The notes below the pieces were generated by a model that worked only from the letters and a program-made list of their open reading frames with translations, did not search any database and had not been told where the DNA came from. A program made the position numbers and the translations under genes. Of a DNA stretch of 64,000 nucleotides, positions 1-8,364 are shown in pieces. Source of the stretch: Saccharothrix australiensis (GTDB lineage Bacteria > Actinomycetota > Actinomycetes > Mycobacteriales > Pseudonocardiaceae); the NCBI RefSeq assembly GCF_003634935.1, contig NZ_RBXO01000001.1:7279501-7343500 (forward strand), in the 5' to 3' direction. How positions within the stretch are numbered: position 1 is the first letter of the stretch; each line of letters starts with the position of its first letter.

Positions 1-689
1 CGCCCGCGCGACGCCTGCGCGAACCCCCGGATGAGCGCGGGCACGTTCTTCCGGGGCTCCAGCGCGCCGAGGAACGCGACGTACGGCGAGCTGCCCAGCG
101 ACAGCGACGCGCGCACCGCCGCGACCTCGTCCGGCGTCGGCGGGTGGAACCGCTCGGTGTCCACGCCGTGCTGCGCGATGTGCAGGGCCCGCCGGTCCGC
201 GCCGGCCACCCGCGCCAGCTCGTCCGCCGTCGCCCGGCTCGGCACGATGCACAGCGCCGCGCGCCGCAGCGACGCCCGCGTCCACGCCCGGAAGAACCGC
301 GCCTTCACCGACGAGTGCAGCGCGGCGTCGGTGAAGAACGTCGCGTCGTGCAGCGTCACCACGGACGCCGCCCGGTTCGCCAGCGGCACCGTGTAGTGCG
401 GCGAGTGCACGACCTGCACCCCGAGCCGGGCGGCCAGGCGCGGCAACGAGGTCTGCTCCCACGTCAGGCGGGCGGTGCGGGTGGCGACGGCGTCGGCGGC
501 GGTGACGATCCGCGACCGGGGCGCCAACCTGCCGTACAGCTCGGCGTCCCTGGGCTGGCAGACCACGCTCAGCCGCGCCCCGTCCGCGTCCAGCGCCGCC
601 ACCAGCGAATCCACGTACCGCCCCACCCCGCCCCGGTCCGTGGGCACGGCGGTGGCGTCGATCAGCACGCTGGGTTCGACGGGTGACAC
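1..689 (-). CDS. Glycosyltransferase family 4, N-terminal part (gene runs off the left edge)
   Basis: The first 229 codons of a GT-B glycosyltransferase are visible; the C-terminal half lies outside the window. I read a GTG start at 689. The protein begins with a GT4-type nucleotide-sugar fold opening (VLIDATAVPTDRGGVGRYV, the GGVGRY glycine loop) and carries VVTLHDATFF, IVPSRATADELA and the EPRKN motif that marks the start of the sugar-nucleotide-binding half. It most likely transfers a sugar in envelope polysaccharide assembly in the cytosol. It is followed upstream on the same strand by a second GT4 gene at 736-1785, so the two probably form an operon read leftward. Acceptor and donor cannot be told from sequence. 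Confidence 0.85.
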   Translation of the reverse strand, partial: MSPVEPSVLIDATAVPTDRGGVGRYVDSLVAALDADGARLSVVCQPRDAELYGRLAPRSRIVTAADAVATRTARLTWEQTSLPRLAARLGVQVVHSPHYTVPLANRAASVVTLHDATFFTDAALHSSVKARFFRAWTRASLRRAALCIVPSRATADELARVAGADRRALHIAQHGVDTERFHPPTPDEVAAVRASLSLGSSPYVAFLGALEPRKNVPALIRGFAQASRG

Positions 690-735
690 GCGCAGAAGAG
701 TACGGGTGGCGGCTCGGCGGTTGCCGGGGAATGGC

Positions 736-1785
736 TCAAACGGGACGCGGCCATCCGAGGGACAGGTGGATCGACCACACCTCACGCGCCGCATTCGCCC
801 AGGTGAACGCTTGCGCGCGGGCCAAACCCGAAGCGACCGCGCGTTCCGCCACCCCGGCATCCCACAACACGGAGCGCAACGCCGACACCAGCGCGGCGTG
901 ATCACCGCGCGCGGCGATCAGCCCAGCGCCACCCGCCACTTCGACCAGCGCGGGCGCGTCCGAATGGACCACGGGCACCCCGGCGGCCATCGCTTCCACG
1001 ACGGGCAGGCCGAACCCCTCGGCGAGGCTCGGCGCGGCCAGCACCGCCGCGCGACGCAGCACGTACGCCAACCTGGCGTCGTCCACCCGGCCGAGCAGCC
1101 GGACGTGCGGCGCGCGCAGGTCGACCCCGCCCCACCCCTGCGGCCCGACGACCACCAGCGGGACGCCCAACTCGGCGGTCGCGGCCACCAGCGCCTCGAA
1201 CCCCTTGCGCGGCTCGACCGTGCCGACGGCGAGCACGTAGCGGGGAGGCAGGTCGGGCACCGGCTCCTCCGCGCCGAACCGGGTCACCCCGTTGTGCACG
1301 ACCCGCACCGGTACGGGTCCGGGCGCGTGCCTGCGCAGCTCGGCGGCGACGGCGGCGGTCGGCACGACGATCGCCGCCGCCCGGCCCACCGCCCGGCCGA
1401 TGGCCTTCCGGTGCCACGCCACGCCGCGGGCGGTCAGCGTCTCGGGGTGCGTCCAGGGCACGACGTCGTGCACGGTCACCACCACCCGACCGCGCGGCGG
1501 GGCCAGCGGCGTGGGCGCGTGCACGGCGTCGCCGCCGGGCCAGTACGGCACACCGTGCTCCCAGGCCGCGATCAACGCGCGGCGCGGCAACGGCAGCACA
1601 CGCGGACCCGCCACACCCGGCACCACGGCCGCACTCACATCGGCCTGCCTGCTCACCACACCCGTCACCTCCCACCCCTGCGGGGCGGTCACGGCCAACG
1701 CGGCGGCCAGCTCACGCGTGTACCGACCAGTGCCACCCGGCACCGGGGCCAGCAACTGCTCGGTCAGCACAACCAGGTTCGGCAC
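736..1785 (-). CDS. Glycosyltransferase family 4 (GT4)
   Basis: A full-length GT-B enzyme of 349 residues with a GTG start. Visible landmarks are the N-terminal glycine loop GGTGRYTREL (residues 17-26), HDVVPW (106-111), EPRKG (191-195) and the retaining-GT signature E256-GFGLPVV-E264. The likely role is adding a sugar to a cell-envelope glycan. It sits directly before the truncated GT4 at the left edge. Its first 96 codons are duplicated almost exactly at 2637-2927, so the normal promoter of this gene may have been displaced by the inserted DUF397/DUF5753 segment. Donor sugar unknown. Confidence 0.9.
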   Translation of the reverse strand: MPNLVVLTEQLLAPVPGGTGRYTRELAAALAVTAPQGWEVTGVVSRQADVSAAVVPGVAGPRVLPLPRRALIAAWEHGVPYWPGGDAVHAPTPLAPPRGRVVVTVHDVVPWTHPETLTARGVAWHRKAIGRAVGRAAAIVVPTAAVAAELRRHAPGPVPVRVVHNGVTRFGAEEPVPDLPPRYVLAVGTVEPRKGFEALVAATAELGVPLVVVGPQGWGGVDLRAPHVRLLGRVDDARLAYVLRRAAVLAAPSLAEGFGLPVVEAMAAGVPVVHSDAPALVEVAGGAGLIAARGDHAALVSALRSVLWDAGVAERAVASGLARAQAFTWANAAREVWSIHLSLGWPRPV

Positions 1786-1788
1786 GTC
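1499..1788. repeat. Direct repeat copy 1 of a 290-bp glycosyltransferase 5' segment
   Basis: Positions 1499-1788 and 2641-2930 align with a constant offset of 1142 bp and only about three mismatches seen by eye. This copy is the 5' end of the intact GT4 gene. Similarity stops three bases upstream of the start codon. Confidence 0.9.
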
Positions 1789-1936
1789 ACACCTGTCGAT
1801 TCGATGCGCGGGTCAGGTGGAGCGCGAGGCTAGCCGACCCGGCGACGCGGGGATGGGCGGAGATGCCGGTCGGGGTACCGGTGCTACGAGAGGGCGAGCC
1901 ACCCCGGACGAGCCGAGGTGCCTCGCCCGGTGATCG

Positions 1937-2137
1937 TCAGTCGCGCTTCAGCCCCGTGAGGAACGCCCCGAACGCGCTCGGCGGAAAGATCAGCGCCGGC
2001 CCCTCCGCGTTCTTGCTGTCCCGTACGGCCGTGCCGCTTCCGACGGTCGCGAGTTCGACGCACTGAGCCCCGCCACCGTTGGATCGGCTGCTCTTGCGCC
2101 ACCGTGCACCCTGGAGGGCGGTGGCAGTCGTCCACAT
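1937..2137 (-). CDS. DUF397 domain protein
   Basis: A 66-residue protein with the DUF397 hallmark W-RKSSRSNGGG-QCVE followed by VRDSKN and a C-terminal FLTGLKRD, covering the usual length of the family. DUF397 proteins are small actinobacterial partners of XRE regulators carrying DUF5753; their biochemical role is not established. The AGGGAG ribosome site overlaps the stop codon of the DUF5753 remnant just upstream (2148-2636), the standard order for such pairs. Here the regulator partner has lost its DNA-binding half, so this DUF397 is effectively orphaned. It lies inside the segment bounded by the duplicated glycosyltransferase ends. Confidence 0.85.
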   Translation of the reverse strand: MWTTATALQGARWRKSSRSNGGGAQCVELATVGSGTAVRDSKNAEGPALIFPPSAFGAFLTGLKRD

Positions 2138-2147
2138 GGCTTGCTCC

Positions 2148-2636
2148 CTAGCTGTAGTTGCGGTCAGCGATCCTGTCCCCCAGTATCGCCGCCGACTCGT
2201 CTTCGGAGATCGCGATGTTCCACGCCTGCTCGAACGCCGTCACGTACGGCGCGGATGCCTTGATGTAGTCGGAGCGGGTCAACGACTCGACGTACGCGAG
2301 CGTCTTCGACTCGACCTCCAGCAGTGTGAAAGGGCAGACGAGTGCTGGGACGATCCCGGCTGTCGTCGACCGGGACAGCACGCGGAAGCGAACGTTCGGC
2401 ATCGCGGCGACCTGCCGCAGGTGTTCGAGCTGCCGGCGAAGCACGTCCGGCCCGCCGTTCGCCCGGTCGAGCGCGTCCTCCCCGAGCGCGATCCGCACCT
2501 CCGGACCATCCGGTCGAATCACCCGCGCGCCACGTTCCGCACGTTCCCGAGCGAAGCCCGGCAGGTCGGCAGCCGTGATGACCGGCGAGAGCGACAGCGC
2601 GGTAAGGGCGAACTCTTCCGTCTGGAGCAGACTCCG
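2148..2636 (-). pseudogene. XRE-family regulator remnant, C-terminal DUF5753 only
   Basis: An intact frame of 124 residues (2148-2522) is the C-terminal part of DUF5753, ending NIAISEDESAAILGDR. Reading further upstream in the same frame, DUF5753 similarity continues to LLQTEEFALTALS near 2628, the usual VPGLLQTEEY motif. A TGA then appears exactly at the junction with the duplicated glycosyltransferase segment at 2637-2640. The whole N-terminal helix-turn-helix (about 100 residues) is missing. This is a regulator gene cut by the rearrangement that duplicated the glycosyltransferase 5' end. It could still be translated from an internal start, but without a DNA-binding domain. Confidence 0.85.
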
Positions 2637-2927
2637 TCATGGGGCCGGCGGCGTGGGCGCGTGCACGGCGTCGCCGCCGGGCCAGTACGGCACGCCGTGC
2701 TCCCAGGCCGCGATCAACGCGCGGCGCGGCAACGGCAGCACACGCGGACCCGCCACACCCGGCACCACGGCCGCGCTCACATCGGCCTGCCTGCTCACCA
2801 CACCCGTCACCTCCCACCCCTGCGGGGCGGTCACGGCCAACGCGGCGGCCAGCTCACGCGTGTACCGACCAGTGCCACCCGGCACCGGGGCCAGCAACTG
2901 CTCGGTCAGCACAACCAGGTTCGGCAC
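2637..2927 (-). pseudogene. Duplicated glycosyltransferase 5' fragment (96 codons)
   Basis: A GTG start at 2927 opens a 96-codon frame identical to the first part of the GT4 protein at 736-1785, up to about residue 92, then ending in a TGA created at the junction with the DUF5753 remnant. Only the first part of the N-terminal Rossmann half is encoded, so no enzyme can result. This copy keeps the divergent spacing to the GT2 gene at 2948 and may mark the original position of the glycosyltransferase start and promoter. Confidence 0.85.
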
Positions 2928-2930
2928 GTC
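2641..2930. repeat. Direct repeat copy 2 of the 290-bp glycosyltransferase 5' segment
   Basis: Pairs with 1499-1788. The two copies bracket 852 bp (1789-2640) holding the DUF5753 remnant and the DUF397 gene. Left boundary falls at the TGA junction, right boundary three bases before the duplicated start codon. Confidence 0.9.
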
Positions 2931-2947
2931 GCGTACCGTCTCACGCC

Positions 2948-3865
2948 GTGTCGATCCCCAGCACGACGGTGGTCGTGGTGACGTGGCGCGGCCGTGACCA
3001 CATCACGGCGTGCCTGGACGCGCTCGCGACCCAGCGCCCGCACCGGGTGGTCGTGCTGGACAACGCCTCCGACGACGGCACCGCCGCCCTGGTCGCGAAC
3101 CACCCCAGCGCGCCGCGGACCGTCCGGCTGCCCCGGAACCTCGGTTACGCGGGCGCGCTGGCCGCCGTGCTGCCCGAGGTCGACACCGAGTACGTCGCCT
3201 GGCTCAACGACGACGCGGAGCCGCAGGACGGCTGGCTCGCGGCGCTTGAGGACGCCCTGGACGCCGAACCCGGGGCCGCCGCCGCCACGTCGACCCTGCT
3301 GCGCGGCGACGGCTCCACCCAGTCGGTCGGCGTGGCGCTGACCGCCGACGGCCACGGCGCGGACCTCGAAGCGGCCGGCCGCGACGTGTTCGGCTTCTGC
3401 GGCGGCGCGGCGCTGCTGCGCACCGGGGCGCTGCGGGCGGTGGGCGGCGTGCCCGCCGGGTTCTTCTGCTACTACGAGGACACCGACACGGCGTGGCGGC
3501 TGCGCTTGGCAGGACACCGGGTCGTCTCGGTGGGCGCGGCGCGGGTCCGCCACCGCCACGGCGCGAGCACCGAGCCCGGTTCGCCCCGGTTCCACCGGTG
3601 GAACGAGCGCAACCGCCTCCTCATGCTGCTCCGCTGCGCGCCCGCGCGCGTGGCGCTGACCCAGTTGGCCCGGTTCGCGGCGCTCACCGCCGTGCTGCCG
3701 ACCCGGCGCGGTCCGAAACCGGCGAACTTCCGGGTACCCCTCCGGTTGCGGGTGCTGGCGGAGGTCGTGGTCCGGCTGCCGTCGACCGCGGCGCAGCGGG
3801 GCGCGATCGGCCGCCGCGCGGAGGTGCCGCGCGCCACCGTGTGGCGGGACTGGGCCGGGCGGTAG
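2948..3865 (+). CDS. Glycosyltransferase family 2 (rhamnosyltransferase-like)
   Basis: A 305-residue GT-A enzyme; I chose the GTG at 2948 because it begins the domain (SIPSTTVVVVTWRG) and the longer frame runs through the duplicated segment on the other strand. Motifs are VVVLDNASDDGT, LPRNLGYAGAL, the metal-binding WLNDDAEP and the acceptor-side YYEDTDTAWRLRLAG, in the arrangement seen in WbbL-like rhamnosyl transferases. It probably adds a deoxysugar in envelope glycan assembly at the inner membrane face. It is divergent from the glycosyltransferase remnant at 2637-2927. The presence of rmlB and rmlD at 11-13 kb agrees with a dTDP-rhamnose donor, but that is inference. Confidence 0.88.
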   Translation: MSIPSTTVVVVTWRGRDHITACLDALATQRPHRVVVLDNASDDGTAALVANHPSAPRTVRLPRNLGYAGALAAVLPEVDTEYVAWLNDDAEPQDGWLAALEDALDAEPGAAAATSTLLRGDGSTQSVGVALTADGHGADLEAAGRDVFGFCGGAALLRTGALRAVGGVPAGFFCYYEDTDTAWRLRLAGHRVVSVGAARVRHRHGASTEPGSPRFHRWNERNRLLMLLRCAPARVALTQLARFAALTAVLPTRRGPKPANFRVPLRLRVLAEVVVRLPSTAAQRGAIGRRAEVPRATVWRDWAGR

Positions 3866-3990
3866 CGGGCAGGCCGGTCACGGCTCGTTCACCGCGGTCG
3901 CGCCACGTCGTTCCGCCCCGCCCGCGCGACCGGCATGATCTGACCCTCCCGCCGGGCCGTTCGCCGGCCCGGTCCGTCGAGAGGAGCGAC

Positions 3991-4386
3991 GTGGTCGAGT
4001 ACGTCAAGGTGCGCACCGAGTCGGGCGAGTACGTGCCGTTCGAGCTGGACGAGGAGTTCGACGGCCCCGTCCGCGCCGGACGCCGGTGGGACGCCGTCTC
4101 CGGAGCCGTGGACGACACGCTGGAGGCGGGTGTCGAGCGGGCCAGGGAGGTGGCCGGGGCGGTGGCCCGCAAGATCGGCGGCATGTCGGCCCCGCGGCCC
4201 GACAAGGTCGGCGTCGAGATCGGGTTGAAGGTCAGCGCGAGCGGCGCGTTCGTGGTCGCCAAGTCGGCGGTCGAGGCGCACGTCAAGATCACCGTCGAGT
4301 GGCGGCGGGACAGCCTGCCCGCGCCGCCGCCCGAGGACGGGCCGGACCGCCGCGACACCGGGGTCGACCCGGCCGACGGCGCATAG
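3991..4386 (+). CDS. Trypsin-co-occurring domain 1 (Trypco1, CU044_2847-like) protein
   Basis: A 131-residue protein from a GTG at 3991 preceded by GAGGAG (3981-3986). The N-terminal half has the short beta segments and helical stretch typical of Trypco1, and the C-terminal half carries VGVEIGLKVSASGAFVVAK and the terminal VKITVEWRR, the best-conserved blocks of the family. Trypco1 proteins were described next to trypsin-like proteases and MoxR/vWA modules in predicted NTP-dependent conflict systems. No protease or ATPase gene is nearby here; the neighbours are glycosyltransferases. It is therefore an orphan member of the family, with unknown role. Confidence 0.75.
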   Translation: MVEYVKVRTESGEYVPFELDEEFDGPVRAGRRWDAVSGAVDDTLEAGVERAREVAGAVARKIGGMSAPRPDKVGVEIGLKVSASGAFVVAKSAVEAHVKITVEWRRDSLPAPPPEDGPDRRDTGVDPADGA

Positions 4387-4433
4387 GGCCCCTGCGTCGA
4401 ACGCGCCGGGGCGGCATGAGGCAGGCTTAGCGC

Positions 4434-6926
4434 GTGGAGCGAGCGAGCCTGCCCGACGTGTCGGTGGTCGTGGTGAACTACCGCGGGGCCGACGACACCA
4501 TCACCTGCCTGCGCGCGTTGTTCGCCGACCTGTCCTACCCGGCGGACAAGCTCCAGGTGGTCTGCGTCGACAACGCCTCGGGCGACGGCGGCGCGGAGCG
4601 CATCCGGGCCGCCGTCCCGCGGGCGGTGGTGGTCGACGCGCCGACGAACCTCGGGTTCGCCGGCGGCTGCAACCTGGGTGTCGAGCACGCCACCGGGTCG
4701 GTCCTCGCGTTCCTCAACAACGACGCCCGCCCGCACCCGGACTGGGTGCGGGCCGCGGTCCGCGTGCTGCGCGCCGAGCCCACCGTCGGCGCGGTGGCGA
4801 GCAAGGTGCTGGACTGGGAGGGCCGGGACGTCGACTTCGTGGACGGCGGCCTGACCTGGTTCGGCATGGGCTACAAGCGGCACGCCGGGCAGCCCGACGA
4901 CGGCTCCCACGACGTCCCGCGCGACGTCCTGTTCGGCACCGGCTCGGCGCTGCTGGTCCGCGCCGCGCTGTTCCGCGAGCTGGGCGGGTTCGACGAGCGC
5001 TTCTTCATGTTCTACGAGGACGTGGACCTCGGGTGGCGGCTGAACCTGCGCGGCTGGCGGGTCCGCTACGAGCCGGCCTCGCTCACCTACCACAAGCACC
5101 ACGCCTCGATGTCCACAGTGGACACGAGCCGTGAGCTGTTCCTGTTGGAGCGCAACGCCCTCGCCGCCCTCTACAAGAACGTCTCCGACGAGACCCTGGC
5201 CAAGGCGCTGCCCGCCGCGCTGGCGCTCGTGGTGCGCCGGGCCACGGCGCGCGGCGAGATCGACCCGACCCAGCTGGAGATCACCCGCCGCCCGGCCGAC
5301 CCGGCCGACGACGCCGCGCCCGTGCCGGTGTCGCGCCAGGCGCTCGCCGGGTTCCTGGCGATCGACCGGTTCGTGGAGCTGCTGCCGGCGCTGGCCGAGT
5401 CGCGCGGGGTCGAGCAGGCCGCCCGCCGGGTGTCGGACGCCGACCTGGTCCCCTTGATGCGCAAGGCGTTGGAGCCCGCGTACCCGCTCGAACGCTACCT
5501 CGCCGCGCACGACGTGCTGGTGGACGTGTTCGGCATCGAGGAGCTGTACGGGCGACCGCGCCGCGTCCTGATCATCACCGGCGACGCCATCTCCGACAAG
5601 ATGGCCGGGCCCGCGATCCGGGCCTGGAACATGGCCGACGTGCTGTCCGACGAGCACGAGGTGCGCCTGGTCACCCTCAACCCGCTGTGCGACCCGCCCC
5701 CCGCGACCTTCACCGTGTCGGGCGTCCGCCCGCGCGACGTCGACCCGCACCTGGTGTGGGCCGACGTGATCGTGCTCCAGGGCCACGCGCTGGAGTTCCT
5801 GCCGCAGTTGAAGGCGCCGGGCTCGACCAAGGTCGTCGTGTGCGACATCTACGACCCGATGCACCTGGAACTGCTCGAACAGGGCCGCGACGACACCGAC
5901 GAGCAGCGCGAGAAGGACCTCGTCGGCGTGACGAAGGTCCTCGACAACCAGTTGCGGCGCGGTGACTTCTTCCTGTGCGCCTCGGAGCGGCAGCGCCACT
6001 TCTGGCTGGGTCACCTGGCGGCGATGGGCCGCCTCACGCCCGCCCTGTACGACACCGACCCCACGGTGCGGTCGCTGCTGGCCGTCGCGCCGTTCGGGTT
6101 GTCCGCCAAACCGCCCCAGCGCACCGGTCCGGGCCTGCGCGACGCGCTGCGCCTCGCCACCGGGGACAAGGTCGTGCTGTGGGCGGGCGGCGTCTACAGC
6201 TGGTTCGACCCGCTGACCCTGATCCACGCCGTGGACCGCCTGCGCGGCGAGCACGCCGACGCGCGGCTGGTGTTCCTGGGCATGAAGCACCCCAACCCCG
6301 AGGTGCCGGACATGGGCATCGCCGGGCAGACCCGCGCGCTGGCCAAGCGACTGGACCTGGTCGGGTCGCACGTGTTCTTCAACGAGACCTGGGTGCCCTA
6401 CCAGGACCGGCAGAACTGGCTGCTGGACGCGGATTGCGGCGTCACCACGCACTACGAGCACGTGGAGACGACGTTCGCCTTCCGGACCAGGGTGCTGGAC
6501 TACCTCTGGGCGGGCCTGCCGATCGTGACGACCGACGGTGACTCGTTCGCCGACCTGGTCGCGCAGGAGGGCTTGGGCGTGGTCGTGCCGTCCGAGGACC
6601 CGGACGCCCTCGCGGCGGCGCTGGAGAAGGTGCTGTACGACGAGTTCTTCGTCGCCGCGTGCCGCGAGCGGATCGCCGAGGTGCGCGAGCGCTACACCTG
6701 GGAGTCGGTCCTGGCCCCGCTGGTCGACTTCTGCCGCAACCCGAGGCCCGCGACCGACCGCCTGTCCGGCATCGCGCCGATGGTCCGCAACCGCCCGCTG
6801 GGCACGCGGGAGAAGCTCCAGCGGGACGTGCGGCTGGTGCGCGAGTACCTCAACCAGGGCGGCGCCGGCGAGGTCGCCAAGCGGGCCACCGGTCGCGTGC
6901 TGAAGAAGCTGCGCGGCCGTGGCTGA
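4434..6926 (+). CDS. Bifunctional glycosyltransferase: GT2 domain fused to GT4 domain
   Basis: An 830-residue protein from a GTG start. Residues about 8-250 form a GT2 domain (VVVVNYRG, VDNASGD, FLNNDARPHPDW, FMFYEDVDLGWRL). A helical linker follows, and from about residue 375 (RRVLIITGDAISDKMAGPA) a second, GT-B type domain runs to about 750, with VLWAGGVYSW, FNETWVPYQDR and a sugar-nucleotide end of the type YLWAGLPIVTTDGD. The C terminus is basic. Two catalytic domains suggest that two successive sugars are added to one lipid-linked or polymer acceptor. It overlaps the next GT4 gene by 8 bp, so the two are co-translated. Confidence 0.9.
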   Translation: MERASLPDVSVVVVNYRGADDTITCLRALFADLSYPADKLQVVCVDNASGDGGAERIRAAVPRAVVVDAPTNLGFAGGCNLGVEHATGSVLAFLNNDARPHPDWVRAAVRVLRAEPTVGAVASKVLDWEGRDVDFVDGGLTWFGMGYKRHAGQPDDGSHDVPRDVLFGTGSALLVRAALFRELGGFDERFFMFYEDVDLGWRLNLRGWRVRYEPASLTYHKHHASMSTVDTSRELFLLERNALAALYKNVSDETLAKALPAALALVVRRATARGEIDPTQLEITRRPADPADDAAPVPVSRQALAGFLAIDRFVELLPALAESRGVEQAARRVSDADLVPLMRKALEPAYPLERYLAAHDVLVDVFGIEELYGRPRRVLIITGDAISDKMAGPAIRAWNMADVLSDEHEVRLVTLNPLCDPPPATFTVSGVRPRDVDPHLVWADVIVLQGHALEFLPQLKAPGSTKVVVCDIYDPMHLELLEQGRDDTDEQREKDLVGVTKVLDNQLRRGDFFLCASERQRHFWLGHLAAMGRLTPALYDTDPTVRSLLAVAPFGLSAKPPQRTGPGLRDALRLATGDKVVLWAGGVYSWFDPLTLIHAVDRLRGEHADARLVFLGMKHPNPEVPDMGIAGQTRALAKRLDLVGSHVFFNETWVPYQDRQNWLLDADCGVTTHYEHVETTFAFRTRVLDYLWAGLPIVTTDGDSFADLVAQEGLGVVVPSEDPDALAAALEKVLYDEFFVAACRERIAEVRERYTWESVLAPLVDFCRNPRPATDRLSGIAPMVRNRPLGTREKLQRDVRLVREYLNQGGAGEVAKRATGRVLKKLRGRG

Positions 6927-8010
6927 GCCGCTCCGGGTGCTGATCGACGGCACGCCCCTCCTCGGGCACCGGACCGGGATCGGCCGCTACACGTCGGCGC
7001 TGGCCGAGGAGCTGGCGTCGATGCGGGACGACGTCGACGTGCGGGCGGTGGCGTTCACCCTGCGCGGGTGGCGCGCCCTGCGGACGGTGCTGCCGCACGA
7101 GGTGGTGGCGCGCGGGCTGCCGGTGTCGGCGCGGTTGCTGCGCCAGTGCTGGCTGCGCGGGCCGTTCCCGCCGGTCGAGTTGCTGGCCGGCCCGACGGAC
7201 GTCATGCACGCGACGAACTTCGTGCTGCCGCCGACGATCCGGGCCGGTGGCGTGACGACGATCCACGACCTGGCCTTCCTCGACGCGCCGCAGGACCTGC
7301 CGCCGTCCGACCGGCGGCTGCCCGAACTGGTCCGCAAGTCCGCGCGGCGGGCGGACGTCGTCTGCACGCCCACCCAGGCGGTGGCGTCCGTCGTCGTGGA
7401 GCGGTTCGAGGTGGACCCGGACAAGGTCGTCGTGACGCCGCTGGGCGTCGACCCGGCGTGGTTCGCGGCGCGGCCACCGTCGACGGGGCTCCGCGCGCGC
7501 TTGGGGCTGCCCGGCGAGTACCTGCTGTTCGTCGGCGCGGACGGGCCTCGGAAGGGGTTGGCCACCCTGCTGGCGGCGCACGCGGCGAACCCGGCGCTGC
7601 CGCCCCTCGTGCTGGTCGGTCCGGGGCGGGCCGGCGCGGACGGTCGGGTGCTGCGCACCGGGTACCTCAACGACGTGGACCTGCGCAGCGTGGTGGCCGG
7701 CGCGGCGACGCTCGTGCTGCCTTCGCGCGACGAGGGTTTCGGGCTGCCGGTGCTGGAGGCGTTGGCGTGCAACGTGCCCGTGGTGTGCACGGACGTCCCG
7801 GCGCTGCGGGAGGTGGCCGGCGGGCACGCCGTGCACGTGCCGGTCGGTGACGCGGAGGCGCTGGGACAGGCCCTGGTGGACTCGGTGGGTACGCCGCCGG
7901 AGCCGGCGGAGCAGGTGGCGCGGCGGACGCACGCGGCCGGGTTCACCTGGCGGAGGACGGCGGAGAAGACGGTGGAGGCTTATCGCTTGGCGGCTGCCGC
8001 GCGGCAGTGA
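6919..8010 (+). CDS. Glycosyltransferase family 4 (GT4)
   Basis: A 363-residue GT-B enzyme starting at a GTG inside the end of the preceding GT2-GT4 gene. Motifs: LLGHRTGIGRYTSALAEEL near the N terminus, TTIHDLAFLD, CTPTQAVASVV, GADGPRKGL and the E-x7-E block RDEGFGLPVLEALACNVPVV. It is close in pattern to the WbaZ/WcaI-like group, but the substrate cannot be named. Together with the upstream fusion enzyme it forms a two-gene transcription unit for an envelope polysaccharide. Its 3' end overlaps by 31 bp the convergent small gene at 7980-8255. Confidence 0.9.
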   Translation: MAEPLRVLIDGTPLLGHRTGIGRYTSALAEELASMRDDVDVRAVAFTLRGWRALRTVLPHEVVARGLPVSARLLRQCWLRGPFPPVELLAGPTDVMHATNFVLPPTIRAGGVTTIHDLAFLDAPQDLPPSDRRLPELVRKSARRADVVCTPTQAVASVVVERFEVDPDKVVVTPLGVDPAWFAARPPSTGLRARLGLPGEYLLFVGADGPRKGLATLLAAHAANPALPPLVLVGPGRAGADGRVLRTGYLNDVDLRSVVAGAATLVLPSRDEGFGLPVLEALACNVPVVCTDVPALREVAGGHAVHVPVGDAEALGQALVDSVGTPPEPAEQVARRTHAAGFTWRRTAEKTVEAYRLAAAARQ

Positions 8011-8255
8011 CAGCCGGACAGGCGGACCGCGCCGACGCCCATCGGCGACCACCGCTCACCCGTGCCCCCGCAGTCGTCGCACGGCTCGACCTCCCGGCTG
8101 ACGTCCGCGACCAGCCGGTGGGCCGCCGTTTCCGTCAGGCTCAGCAGGACTTGGTCCGGCGCGTGGCCGACGGCCACGAGGACCGTCTCCGAGTCGCGAT
8201 CGGTGTGCGCGGTGATCGGCGTGTCGCTCCCTACGTGCACCAGGTGAACGGCCAC
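7980..8255 (-). CDS. Small conserved actinobacterial protein with CxxC motif, unknown function
   Basis: A 91-residue protein from a GTG at 8255 with a strong GAGGAGGGG ribosome site. It begins VAVHLVHVGSDTPITAHTD, has an acidic middle, and ends with EPCDDCGGTGERW and a further Cys-containing tail (GCHCRAAA). The cysteine pairs could bind a metal; this is inference. It is divergent from the XRE/DUF5753 gene at 8365 with only about 110 bp between starts, so the two may share a control region. I recall similar small proteins beside such regulators in this bacterial group, but cannot name a family. Its end overlaps the glycosyltransferase by 31 bp. Confidence 0.65.
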   Translation of the reverse strand: MAVHLVHVGSDTPITAHTDRDSETVLVAVGHAPDQVLLSLTETAAHRLVADVSREVEPCDDCGGTGERWSPMGVGAVRLSGCHCRAAAAKR

Positions 8256-8364
8256 AACCCCTCCTCGATTGGGTGGAATATCTCCTGATAGGTTGCCGCC
8301 GTACCGAACATCCCACAAGCTGAATCGGAATGATATTCCGAAGTTCACGCTTTTGAGGGATGGC

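Noticed and set aside
3684..6953. A 1089-codon open frame on the minus strand opposite the GT2-GT4 fusion
   Set aside because: It is antisense to well-supported glycosyltransferase genes, has His/Arg/Val-biased composition typical of shadow frames in high-GC DNA, and shows no domain.
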